Positions 42,095 to 50,233 of a stretch of DNA of 64,000 bases are shown here, piece after piece. Position 1 is the first letter of the stretch; each line of letters begins with the position of its first letter. The notes beneath the pieces were generated by a model. The model saw only the letters and a program-made list of their open reading frames with translations. It was not told where the DNA came from and did not search any database. Source of the stretch: Bacillota bacterium. GTDB taxonomy: Bacteria > Bacillota > Clostridia > Peptostreptococcales > Anaerovoracaceae. The translations under genes and the position numbers were made by a program. The stretch lies in the NCBI GenBank assembly GCA_023415235.1, contig JAEZLP010000015.1, positions 28,237 through 92,236 on the forward strand. The letters run 5' to 3'.

Positions 42095-42133
42095 ATTATA
42101 GCACTTTACGCTCTTTTGGTAAAGTGATATAAT
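42095..42133. promoter_or_regulatory. Overlapping divergent serA/serC promoters with a shared palindrome
   Basis: Plus (serC): TTTACG (42105-42110), 17-base spacer, TATAAT (42128-42133). Minus (serA): TTTACC (42123-42118), 17-base spacer, TATAAT (42100-42095). The -35 elements lie inside the perfect inverted repeat CACTTTAC (42102-42109)/GTAAAGTG (42119-42126), so a dimer bound there would control both genes. Confidence 0.75.
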
Positions 42134-42169
42134 AACATATTAATAATTAACTTTGGGGGTGAAATATCG

Positions 42170-43261
42170 ATGAGCGCATCGAATAGAGTCTACAATTTTT
42201 CCGCAGGCCCCTCCATGCTTCCGCTGGAAGTGATGGAACATGCTGCTGAACAATTAACCAATTATAACGGCTGTGGAATGTCAGTAATGGAAATGAGCCA
42301 CCGGTCGAAAGAATTTGAGGAAATCCTTCATTCCGCCGAGAGCAATCTGCGGAAGATCATGCATATTCCGAATCATTATAAAGTACTTTTTCTTCAGGGA
42401 GGAGCTACGCTTCAGTTCTCCATGGTTCCCATCAATCTGCTTCGCAGATCTAAGAAAGCGGACTATGTCATTACGGGATCCTGGGCGAAAAAGGCCTATG
42501 AGGAAGCTTTGAAATTCGGTGATATCAAAGTTGCGGCATCCACCGAGGACAGCAACTTTACCTATATTCCTGAAGTGAATCGGGAGGACTTCAGACCCGA
42601 CGCCGACTATGTCCATATCACATTGAATAATACCATTTATGGAACAAAATATCCGTATATCCCGGATACGGGAGAGATTCCTCTGGTGGCTGATCTTTCC
42701 TCCTGCATTCTGTCCGAGGAGATTGACGTCTCCAAATTTGGGCTGATTTATGCGGGAGCGCAGAAGAACATCGGGCCTGCCGGAGTGGTTATGGTCATCA
42801 TACGGGATGATCTGATCGGGTTTGCCCCAAAGAACACGCCGATTTATCTGGATTACAAGATCCATGTGAACAACGAATCCATGTACAATACTCCCCCGAC
42901 CTTCGGAATTTATATGGCGGGCGAAGTATTCAAAAACATCATAAGACAAGGCGGAGTGAGGGCTCTGGAGCAAATCAACAGGGAAAAGGCAAAGAAGCTT
43001 TACAGCTACATTGACGGCAGCCGGCTTTACCGGTGCCCTGTGGTAGAGAAGGACAGATCCCTGATGAATGTGGTCTTTGTCACCGGAGACGAGACGCTGG
43101 ACAAGAAATTTACCGCAGAAGCCAAGGCGGCAGGGCTGTATAATCTGGGCGGACACCGTTCCATCGGCGGCATGCGGGCCAGCATTTACAACGCCATGCC
43201 CATGTCGGGAGTGGATGCGCTCATTGCTTTTATGAAAAAGTTTGAGGCAGACAATAAGTAG
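42170..43261 (+). CDS. serC: Phosphoserine aminotransferase
   Basis: A 363-residue PLP enzyme converting 3-phosphohydroxypyruvate and glutamate to phosphoserine. It has YNFSAGPSMLPLEVME near the start, SHRSKEFEEI, the lysine region GLIYAGAQKNIGPAG near residue 200 (PLP Schiff base), and GGHRSIGGMRASIYNAMP near the C-terminus. TTGGGGGTG precedes the ATG. No serB is seen next to it; the following gene is an alkaline-phosphatase-superfamily phosphomutase. Confidence 0.94.
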   Translation: MSASNRVYNFSAGPSMLPLEVMEHAAEQLTNYNGCGMSVMEMSHRSKEFEEILHSAESNLRKIMHIPNHYKVLFLQGGATLQFSMVPINLLRRSKKADYVITGSWAKKAYEEALKFGDIKVAASTEDSNFTYIPEVNREDFRPDADYVHITLNNTIYGTKYPYIPDTGEIPLVADLSSCILSEEIDVSKFGLIYAGAQKNIGPAGVVMVIIRDDLIGFAPKNTPIYLDYKIHVNNESMYNTPPTFGIYMAGEVFKNIIRQGGVRALEQINREKAKKLYSYIDGSRLYRCPVVEKDRSLMNVVFVTGDETLDKKFTAEAKAAGLYNLGGHRSIGGMRASIYNAMPMSGVDALIAFMKKFEADNK

Positions 43262-43376
43262 GCGAAAAAACAGCCTCTGATAAAAAAAGAACTGACTTTT
43301 TACAAAACAATCACATTTAGGATGCTTTCTTATGGTATCATTAAGAGAGCATTTCTTTTGCCAATGGAGAAAGATC

Positions 43377-44585
43377 ATGAAGTATTTAATCCTTGTACCC
43401 GACGGAGCGGGTGATGAAGAAATCGCAGCGCTGGGAAACAAAACCCCGCTGCAAACAGCAATAATCAACAATATGAACCAATTGGCCCAAAGAGGCATGG
43501 TCGGACTTGTGAGAACCATACCACCGGGAATTGCGCCGGGCAGCGATGCCGCAAACCTGTCGGTCATGGGATATGATCCCCTGATTTATCATACGGGGAG
43601 ATCCCCGCTGGAAGCGGCAAGCATGGGCATCAAGCTCAGAGATACCGATGTGGCGTTTCGGACAAATCTTGTCACACTGAAGGGCCAGGGCAGTTATGAA
43701 GAGCTTACTATTGAGGACCACAGTGCAGGCGACATTACCAGTGAAGAAGCAAGGATCCTGATCGAATATATCGATGCGAACCTGGGGGGAAAGGGAATCC
43801 GGTTTTATCCGGGAGTCAGCTACCGGCACGCTATGATCGTAGAAAACGGTTCAACGGATTATAATCTTACGCCTCCCCATGATGTGCTGACACAAAAAGC
43901 CGGGGACCATATGCCGAAGGGGGAGGGCTCGGAATTCATTGCTGAAATGATGAAGGAGAGCTACCGTCTTTTGGCGGAACATCCGGTGAACCAGGAAAGA
44001 ATGCGGAAGGGACTTAACCCGGCCAACTCCATATGGATCTGGGGACAGGGCAGGAAGCCGAACCTTTCCTCATTCCGTGACAAGTACGGAATAACTGGAA
44101 CCGCTATTTCCGCAGTTGATCTGATCAAGGGCATCGCTCTCTGCGCCGGATTGGATTCCATTGATGTGGAGGGAGCCACGGGGACCATTCACACAAACTT
44201 CAAGGGCAAGGCGGATGCTGCGGTCAGCGAGTTTAAGAAAGGCAAGGACTTTGTGTATTTGCATCTTGAGGCGCCGGACGAATGTTCCCATCAGGGGGAT
44301 ATGGAGGGAAAGATCAGATCCCTTGAACTGATTGACGAACTGGTTCTCAAGCCGATCCTGGACTATCTGTATTCCTCCGGAGATGCTTTCAAGGTGTTGA
44401 TCGTACCGGATCACAGAACACCTTTGTCCATCCGTACCCATTCCGCTACGCCGGTTCCCTACGTGCTTTACAGCAGCGAGGAGGAAACGGCGCCTGATCC
44501 AGAGAAAGCCTTCCATGAGGAAGCCGGAAAAAAAGGAAGATTTTTCGAGAACGGTTTTGAATTGGCTGATTACTTTTTTGCATAG
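43377..44585 (+). CDS. Cofactor-independent phosphoglycerate mutase-like enzyme (archaeal-type apgM)
   Basis: A 402-residue alkaline phosphatase superfamily protein. It has YLILVPDGAGDEE, PGSDAANLSVMGYDP with the catalytic Ser near residue 62, and HLEAPDECSHQGD and VLIVPDHRTP, the metal-binding motifs of aPGM. It may be a phosphoglycerate mutase or one of the ThrB-like members known to act on homoserine. Placement directly after serA/serC raises the alternative of phosphoserine hydrolysis or transfer. The start ATG 43377 has TGGAGAAAG upstream. Confidence 0.8.
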   Translation: MKYLILVPDGAGDEEIAALGNKTPLQTAIINNMNQLAQRGMVGLVRTIPPGIAPGSDAANLSVMGYDPLIYHTGRSPLEAASMGIKLRDTDVAFRTNLVTLKGQGSYEELTIEDHSAGDITSEEARILIEYIDANLGGKGIRFYPGVSYRHAMIVENGSTDYNLTPPHDVLTQKAGDHMPKGEGSEFIAEMMKESYRLLAEHPVNQERMRKGLNPANSIWIWGQGRKPNLSSFRDKYGITGTAISAVDLIKGIALCAGLDSIDVEGATGTIHTNFKGKADAAVSEFKKGKDFVYLHLEAPDECSHQGDMEGKIRSLELIDELVLKPILDYLYSSGDAFKVLIVPDHRTPLSIRTHSATPVPYVLYSSEEETAPDPEKAFHEEAGKKGRFFENGFELADYFFA

Positions 44586-44604
44586 ACTTTAGCATGGGGA
44601 TTAT

Positions 44605-45954
44605 ATGAGAAAGATTGCAATTATCATAATAAGTGTATTGGTTTTGATCAACGCAGCACCAATTGTCTCGTACGGCGCAACGGAACCGCCTGCCATTCTG
44701 GCGGAAACAGCCGTTTTGATCGACGCCAAAACGGGGCAGGTGCTCTACGATAAACTGATGAACGAACAGAGGGAGCCGGCCAGCACCACCAAAGTGATTA
44801 CCGCCCTTCTGGCGCTGGAAAATCTGGAATTGAACAAGCTGGTTACCATCGATGCGGAAACACCCTTTACAGAGGGCAGCCGGATCTATCTTCTGGAAGG
44901 AGAGAATGTAACGGTTGAGCAGCTGCTGTATGCACTGCTTCTTGAATCGGCAAACGACGCCGCAGTTGCATTGGGAAAAGAGATATCCGGCACCGTTCCG
45001 GCCTTTGCGGAGCTGATGAACCAGAAAGCTGCCGAGCTTGGGGCGAAGAACACCCACTTCGTCAATCCGAATGGCCTCCATGAGGAGGGCCACCTGACAA
45101 CGGCCTACGATCTGGCTATGATCGCCCGGGAGGCGATGAAAAATGAAACGTTCCGGGAACTGGTGACGACATATCGCTATATCATTCCTGCCACAAACAA
45201 GCAGGATACGAGATATTTATACAACACCAACCGTCTGATCTATGATGAACGGACAAAGGTTCCCGTAAACGGCGGACAGCGCGCCGCCAAATACGAGGGT
45301 GCAACCGGAATCAAAACAGGCTATACGAGTCATGCGGGCGGTTGTCTCATCGCTGGTGCAAAGCGGGGAGACACCGAGCTGATTTGCGTAGTCTTGAAAT
45401 CCACCGATGCCGGCCGGTTCGGCGATTCCATCGCGCTGCTGGACTATGGCTTTGAGAATTACAAAAGCGTCAAGGCAATGGACGGCGGAACGATCCTGGG
45501 AGAAATCCAGGTGAAACGCGGAGCGGTGAAAAAGGTTGAAGTCGTGGCGCAGGGGGATGCCTATACAACCCTGCCCATGGAAGCCTCCGACGCTCTGGTT
45601 AATACGAAAATTATACTGGACGACAAGGTTCGGGCTCCCATCACAAAGGGACAAAAGGTCGGCGTCGTTGAAATTTATGCCGGAGATCAGCTTGTCGGTA
45701 CGGTGGATGCGATAACTGCAAGCGATATTCCAGAAGGGGGCCTGCTTTCGATTATCGGCCTGTCCGATGAGACTGCCAAGGTGGTGGAAAGAATTCTGGC
45801 GTCGGTACTGATCCTGATCGTTTTGCTGTTTGCAGCCTACGTCGTTCTGAAGAGAAGGCAGATACGCAGGAGAAGGCAGAGAAGGCAAGAGCGGGCGATC
45901 CGTTACCAAATGGCGGATGACCGCCGCAGATATGACGATTACCGGAGATGGTAG
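44605..45954 (+). CDS. D-alanyl-D-alanine carboxypeptidase (penicillin-binding protein, S11)
   Basis: A 449-residue exported enzyme. Residues 1-26 are a signal peptide (LVLINAAPIVSYGATE). The serine transpeptidase motifs are PASTTKVI (SxxK near residue 55), LLESANDAA (SxN near residue 115) and GIKTGYTSHAGGC (KTG near residue 234). Residues 270-380 are the S11 beta-domain. A transmembrane helix at about 395-418 and a strongly basic tail (KRRQIRRRRQRRQE) anchor it to the membrane. It removes the terminal D-Ala from wall or spore peptidoglycan stem peptides. A bidirectional terminator follows. Confidence 0.93.
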   Translation: MRKIAIIIISVLVLINAAPIVSYGATEPPAILAETAVLIDAKTGQVLYDKLMNEQREPASTTKVITALLALENLELNKLVTIDAETPFTEGSRIYLLEGENVTVEQLLYALLLESANDAAVALGKEISGTVPAFAELMNQKAAELGAKNTHFVNPNGLHEEGHLTTAYDLAMIAREAMKNETFRELVTTYRYIIPATNKQDTRYLYNTNRLIYDERTKVPVNGGQRAAKYEGATGIKTGYTSHAGGCLIAGAKRGDTELICVVLKSTDAGRFGDSIALLDYGFENYKSVKAMDGGTILGEIQVKRGAVKKVEVVAQGDAYTTLPMEASDALVNTKIILDDKVRAPITKGQKVGVVEIYAGDQLVGTVDAITASDIPEGGLLSIIGLSDETAKVVERILASVLILIVLLFAAYVVLKRRQIRRRRQRRQERAIRYQMADDRRRYDDYRRW

Positions 45955-45981
45955 CTTTGATTTTTACGATTTTAATACAAG

Positions 45982-46007
45982 AAAAGGGACCTGATGTCCC
46001 TTTTTTC
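45982..46007. terminator. Terminator between dacA-like and CarD genes
   Basis: AAAAGGGAC (45982-45990), loop CTGAT, GTCCCTTTT (45996-46004), T-run on the plus side. Confidence 0.85.
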
Positions 46008-46034
46008 TATGTTTATTATATTAGCTGAGCTATT

Positions 46035-46559
46035 CTATATGGCAATATCCTTGACTCCGATCTCTCTGACCCTGTTCTCAATATAGTCCTTCACGCCCTC
46101 CTTCGGAATGTTCAATGCAATGGCAAATTCCCCGAAGAGCAGATCCTCCGCCTTCTTTTTAAAACGTTCGTCGATTGCCCCCAGCTTTTTTTTCTCCTTT
46201 GCCGCTTCACTGGCCTTTAGGTGAATGGATTTTAACAGGCGGATCAGATCCAGACAGTCGTGGGTCTGCAGATATCGGTTATAGCTTTCTTCCAGCATAC
46301 GCCTGCTTTGGTTGGATGCGACTTCAACCTTGACTAGAGGAATGAGCGTGATCAGACGCTGCGCTTCTTCCCTCCGGATGATCGGCCGCATGAATAATTT
46401 CGTATCGACTGGTACATAGATGTTGCCCACATGGTAAACGGGACTCAAATTGTAATACAGCTTTTCGCTGTCAATTCCCGATATATCCAGCGTTTCCACA
46501 CCTTCCACCCGGCATACGCCCTCGCTGCAATAAAAAATCAATTCTCCGGCCTGATACAT
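46035..46559 (-). CDS. CarD/CdnL-family transcriptional regulator
   Basis: A 174-residue protein. Residues 1-65 are the CarD Tudor-like RNA-polymerase-binding domain (YQAGELIFYCSEGVCRVEGVETL ... YYNLSPVY ... NIYVPVD); residues 70-174 are the helical DNA-contacting part (LIPLV ... ARSLKLYRN-like). Family members stabilise open complexes at sigma-A promoters. The start at 46559 is preferred because AAAGGAG lies eight bases upstream; an ATG at 46601 is in frame. Confidence 0.9.
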   Translation of the reverse strand: MYQAGELIFYCSEGVCRVEGVETLDISGIDSEKLYYNLSPVYHVGNIYVPVDTKLFMRPIIRREEAQRLITLIPLVKVEVASNQSRRMLEESYNRYLQTHDCLDLIRLLKSIHLKASEAAKEKKKLGAIDERFKKKAEDLLFGEFAIALNIPKEGVKDYIENRVREIGVKDIAI

Positions 46560-46659
46560 GTCGCATCTCCTTTCCTTAAGTTTATACTTATTCTTATCCA
46601 AATAGGGATAAATTAAACAATAAAATGGGATTGCTGAAAGATCGCAGCAAACCTCACAA

Positions 46660-46706
46660 AAAAACGTGCGTTTGACAACAGGATTTACGTTTTCAAACTA
46701 CACGTT
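46660..46706 (-). terminator. Terminator of malQ
   Basis: On the minus strand a stem AACGTG/CACGTT with inner GTTTGA/TCAAAC, followed by seven T residues (A-run at 46655-46664 on +). Confidence 0.75.
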
Positions 46707-46766
46707 GCATTATTATTATACCACACCGAAAAATTCTGTGTAAGCGGAATATTTCTCCGCAGGACA

Positions 46767-48254
46767 TCAGGCTCTCCCGTACAATACTGTCAGATCGGCA
46801 ATTTTCCCGGCCAGCTCAGACGATGCTGCTCCTTCTCTCATTCTCCACTGCCAATTAGTTCCACCAAGGGTGGAAGGGATATTCATCCGGGCTTCCGAGC
46901 CCAGTCCCAGATAATCCTGCATCGGCACCACCGCCATCGCTGCGGTGGAAGAGAGGACTCCCCGTATCATGCCCCAGTGATAGCCTTCAGCTTCATCCAG
47001 CTTCAGATACCGTTTTGCGAAGGATTTTTGCGCTTCCTCCGCATGAGAAAACCAACCTTGGGCTGTGTCATTGTCATGGGTGCCGGTGTAGGCGACGCAG
47101 TTTCTGACGTAATGGTGGGGAAGATGCTCATTGTCTCCCACGCTGTTAAAAGCAAAGCCTAGGACCCTCATGCCGGGGAAGCCGCTTTTTCTCAGGAATT
47201 CTCTCACGTCGTCCGTCATCTGGCCAAGGTCTTCCGCAATAATTTTCACGCTGCCCAGCTTCTCTTTCAGCGTATCGATGAAATCCATTCCCGGACCCGG
47301 TTTCCAGCTGCCAAAGGCAGCAGTGGGGGAGCCGTAAGGCACTTCCCAATAACTCTCAAATCCGCGGAAGTGGTCGATGCGCACCCAGTCATAATTGGCC
47401 AGGGCATTCCTGACCCGGCTGATCCACCACGCATATCCCGTTTCCCGGTTCCTGGCCCAGTCATAAACCGTGTTCCCCCAATATTGGCCCTCCTCCGAAA
47501 AATAATCGGGAGGACAACCCGCAACGCATAGGGGAGTCAGATCGCTGTCGTATCGGAAGATGCCGGTAGAAGCGTTGCCCCAGGTATCCGCACTGTCCGC
47601 GGAGGCATAGATGGGAATGTCGCCGATGATCTCAATTCCCTGTCGATTGATGTAAGCTTTCAGCGAAACCCATTGCATATAGGCGATATACTGTACAAAT
47701 TGGAAATAAAGGATATCCTCCCTGCATTGCTCTCTGAAGGAGGCCAGGAAATCAGGGTCTCTTCTCTTTGCAGCATCATCCCAGGCGTCCCAGGACTTAT
47801 CTCCGAATTGTTTTTTCAATGCCATATAAAGAGAATAGTCATCCAGCCAGCTTTCCTGTTCTCTGATAAAGGCGTTCAGCTCCCCGTCGGGGAGAAGCTC
47901 CCTGCGACTAAAGGCTTTCCTCAGCATGGCCTCTTTGTTTTCATAAATTTTGTTATAGTCAACATAATTGGGATCGCCGCCCCAATCGAGATGGCAATAC
48001 TCTTCATGCTTGAGGAGCCCCAAGGACGCAAGCTGCTCGGGATCGATAAAGTAGGGATTCAGCGCGAAAGCCGAAGGAGACTGGTAAGGGGAATCGCCGT
48101 AGCTTGTCGGACAAAGAGGAAGGATCTGCCAGTATTTTTGTTTTGCTGCAGCTAAAAAATCTGCAAAGGCGTAGGCTTCCTTTCCAAAGGTTCCGATTCC
48201 GTATGAATTGGGCAGTGAGCTGATATGCATCAGTATTCCGGCTCCCCGGTCCAT
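46767..48254 (-). CDS. malQ: 4-alpha-glucanotransferase (amylomaltase)
   Basis: A 495-residue GH77 enzyme transferring alpha-1,4-glucan segments, used in maltodextrin/glycogen turnover. It has GILMHISSLPNSYGIGTFG at the start, YQSPSAFALNPYFID, GDIPIYASADSADTWGN near 215, RIDHFRGFESYWEVPYG near 285 (catalytic Asp), IAEDLGQMTDDV near 335 (acid Glu) and YTGTHDNDTAQGWF near 390. ATG 48254 has GGAGGG six bases upstream; an in-frame ATG nine codons earlier lacks one. It stands alone. Confidence 0.93.
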   Translation of the reverse strand: MDRGAGILMHISSLPNSYGIGTFGKEAYAFADFLAAAKQKYWQILPLCPTSYGDSPYQSPSAFALNPYFIDPEQLASLGLLKHEEYCHLDWGGDPNYVDYNKIYENKEAMLRKAFSRRELLPDGELNAFIREQESWLDDYSLYMALKKQFGDKSWDAWDDAAKRRDPDFLASFREQCREDILYFQFVQYIAYMQWVSLKAYINRQGIEIIGDIPIYASADSADTWGNASTGIFRYDSDLTPLCVAGCPPDYFSEEGQYWGNTVYDWARNRETGYAWWISRVRNALANYDWVRIDHFRGFESYWEVPYGSPTAAFGSWKPGPGMDFIDTLKEKLGSVKIIAEDLGQMTDDVREFLRKSGFPGMRVLGFAFNSVGDNEHLPHHYVRNCVAYTGTHDNDTAQGWFSHAEEAQKSFAKRYLKLDEAEGYHWGMIRGVLSSTAAMAVVPMQDYLGLGSEARMNIPSTLGGTNWQWRMREGAASSELAGKIADLTVLYGRA

Positions 48255-48305
48255 CTGTTTCCCTCCTATAGAATATCGCAAATAGTCGATTTGACGAGAA
48301 AAATA

Positions 48306-48330
48306 AAGGCAACGGCTGGGCCGTTGCCTT
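48306..48330 (-). terminator. Terminator of the hydCBA operon
   Basis: Eleven-base arms 48306-48316 and 48320-48330 (AAGGCAACGGC/GCCGTTGCCTT), followed on the minus strand by TATTTTT. Confidence 0.85.
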
Positions 48331-48396
48331 ACATTGTAGCATATTCTTTTCGCTATTACACTAAGAACTAGTTAAATTAACGAGGAAGTGTGAAAT

Positions 48397-48481
48397 GTGT
48401 TTTCGTAGGAAATCGTGAAACCTATTACCGAGTTTGATGCGCAGCATCAGGAACGAGGCGATTTCTGAGAAAATGCATTGA
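48397..48481. repeat. 85-bp palindromic element downstream of hydA
   Basis: AATG-TTTTC-AGGAAATCG near 48397-48418 pairs with CGATTTCT-GAAAA-CATT (48460-48481) with two-base bulges; an inner GATGC/GCATC stem forms the tip. Its CGTAG-AAATCGTG sequence recalls the hairpin of the 674-705 element but the match is short. Confidence 0.5.
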
Positions 48482-48484
48482 ATA

Positions 48485-50233
48485 CTACTTGTTTAGCTCA
48501 CTGAAATTATACTTCATCCCGCGGGTGTGGTAGTGAGTGTGTAGAAGCTCGTGGGATTTATGACCTAGAGGTTCGCCGAGATATTCTTCATAGAGCCTCA
48601 TCACATCGGGATTTTTATGGGATTTTCTCAGCGGAAGATCCTCGTCGATATGATAGATGGCTTCGATTCGTTTTTCCTTGACCGCCATGGTGGATTTGAT
48701 CGGCTGGCCGCCGCCGCCGATGCAGCCTCCGGGACAAGCCATCACCTCAATAAAGTGATAGGGAGATTCTCCCTTCTCAATCTGCTTGAGAAGGTTTTTG
48801 GCATTTCCGAGTCCGTGGGCTACCGCGACCTTCACCTCAAGATCGTTTATTTTCACCGTAGCCTCCTTGATTCCGTCCAGGCCTCTTACGTCGTAAAAGT
48901 TCAGGGACGGAAGCCCCTTTCCTGTCAGCACTTCGTAAACGGTTCGCAGGGCGGCCTCCATGACGCCGCCGGTCGCGCCGAATATCTGACCGGCTCCTGT
49001 GCCGATGCCGAAGGGATTGTCAAACTGGTCTTCCTCCAGACCGGTAAATTCGATACCGGCGGACTGGATCATCCGCGCCAGCTCTCTGGTGGTCAGCACT
49101 GCATCCACTTCCGGCACTCCGTTGGTGACCATTTCCGGTCTCTGAGCCTCGTACTTTTTCGCTGTGCATGGCATGATGGAAACGGTATAGATGTTTTTCG
49201 GATCGATCCCCATCTTCTCCGCATAATAGGATTTGGAAAGGGCGCCGAACATCTGCTGCGGCGACTTGCAGGAAGAAAGATGATCCAGCAGGTGGTCGTA
49301 GCGGCCTTCAATGAAGTTGATCCAGCCGGGGGAACAGGAGGTAATCATCGGAAGGACTCCTCCCTCGGTAACCCTCTTGATCAGCTCGTTTCCCTCTTCC
49401 AGGATTGTCAGGTCGGCGGTGAAGTTGGTATCGAAAATCTTGTCAAAGCCCAGTCTTCTCAGGGCTGCGACCATCTGCCCGGTCACGATGGAGCCCTTTG
49501 GCAGATTGAACGCGTCTCCAAGGGCGACTCTGACCGCCGGAGCGACTTGAACGATCACATGCTTTTTAGGATCATAAATCGCATCCCATACCTTTTGCGT
49601 ATCGTCCTTTTCCACGATGGCGCCAACGGGACATACGGCGGAGCACTGGCCGCAGAACACGCAGAAGGTCTTTTCGAGAGGCATTTCATACGCCGGCGCA
49701 ATGTTGTAGTGGACGCTTCGATGGGAGTGGGTCAGCACGTGGACTTCCTGCACCTTCTGGCAGGCATCCACGCAGCGGTTGCACTTCACGCATTTTGCAG
49801 AGTCTCTGACCAGAGAGGGATTGGTATTGTCCAGAGGCAGAGCGTCAACGGTATCCTCCAGATTTGTTTTTGAAATATTGAACCGCTGACAGAGGGCCTG
49901 TAGCTCACAGTTGCCGTTTCTCAGGCACTTGAGGCAATCCTGATCATGGTTGGCAAGGATCAGTTCCAGAATGCCCTTCTGCATGTCGCGGACCTTTTTT
50001 GTGTTGGTATGGACCTCCATCCCCTCAAACACATAAGAGGAGCAGGCGGGGGTCAGTTTCTTGCTGCCGGCCACTTCAACGACACACAGCCTGCAGTTGG
50101 CCTTGATTGCCTGGTCCGGGTGGTAACAGAGATGCGGAATATTGATGTTGACCTTCTTTGCCGCTTCCAGAATAGTAGTACCTTCCGGAACAATGAGATC
50201 GATATTATCAATTTTTATCTTTACATTCTTCAT
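48485..50233 (-). CDS. hydA: NADH-linked [FeFe] hydrogenase catalytic subunit
   Basis: A 582-residue enzyme. In order: 2Fe-2S domain (HLCYHPDQAIKANCRLC), His-ligated 4Fe-4S (HDQDCLKCLRNGNCELQ near residue 97-112), two ferredoxin-type 4Fe-4S sites (CVKCNRCVDAC and CVFCGQCSAVCPVGA), then the H-cluster domain with TSCSPGW near 300, MPCTAKK near 355 and ACPGGCIGGGGQP near 498. It makes H2 or oxidises it. With the NuoF- and NuoE-like subunits upstream it forms a trimeric, probably electron-bifurcating hydrogenase. It overlaps hydB by four bases; GGAGGTGG precedes the ATG. Confidence 0.95.
   Translation of the reverse strand: MKNVKIKIDNIDLIVPEGTTILEAAKKVNINIPHLCYHPDQAIKANCRLCVVEVAGSKKLTPACSSYVFEGMEVHTNTKKVRDMQKGILELILANHDQDCLKCLRNGNCELQALCQRFNISKTNLEDTVDALPLDNTNPSLVRDSAKCVKCNRCVDACQKVQEVHVLTHSHRSVHYNIAPAYEMPLEKTFCVFCGQCSAVCPVGAIVEKDDTQKVWDAIYDPKKHVIVQVAPAVRVALGDAFNLPKGSIVTGQMVAALRRLGFDKIFDTNFTADLTILEEGNELIKRVTEGGVLPMITSCSPGWINFIEGRYDHLLDHLSSCKSPQQMFGALSKSYYAEKMGIDPKNIYTVSIMPCTAKKYEAQRPEMVTNGVPEVDAVLTTRELARMIQSAGIEFTGLEEDQFDNPFGIGTGAGQIFGATGGVMEAALRTVYEVLTGKGLPSLNFYDVRGLDGIKEATVKINDLEVKVAVAHGLGNAKNLLKQIEKGESPYHFIEVMACPGGCIGGGGQPIKSTMAVKEKRIEAIYHIDEDLPLRKSHKNPDVMRLYEEYLGEPLGHKSHELLHTHYHTRGMKYNFSELNK

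Noticed and set aside
48617..49873. 418-residue plus-strand ORF opposite hydA
   Set aside because: The reverse strand encodes the well-conserved hydrogenase; the plus reading frame has no recognisable motif.
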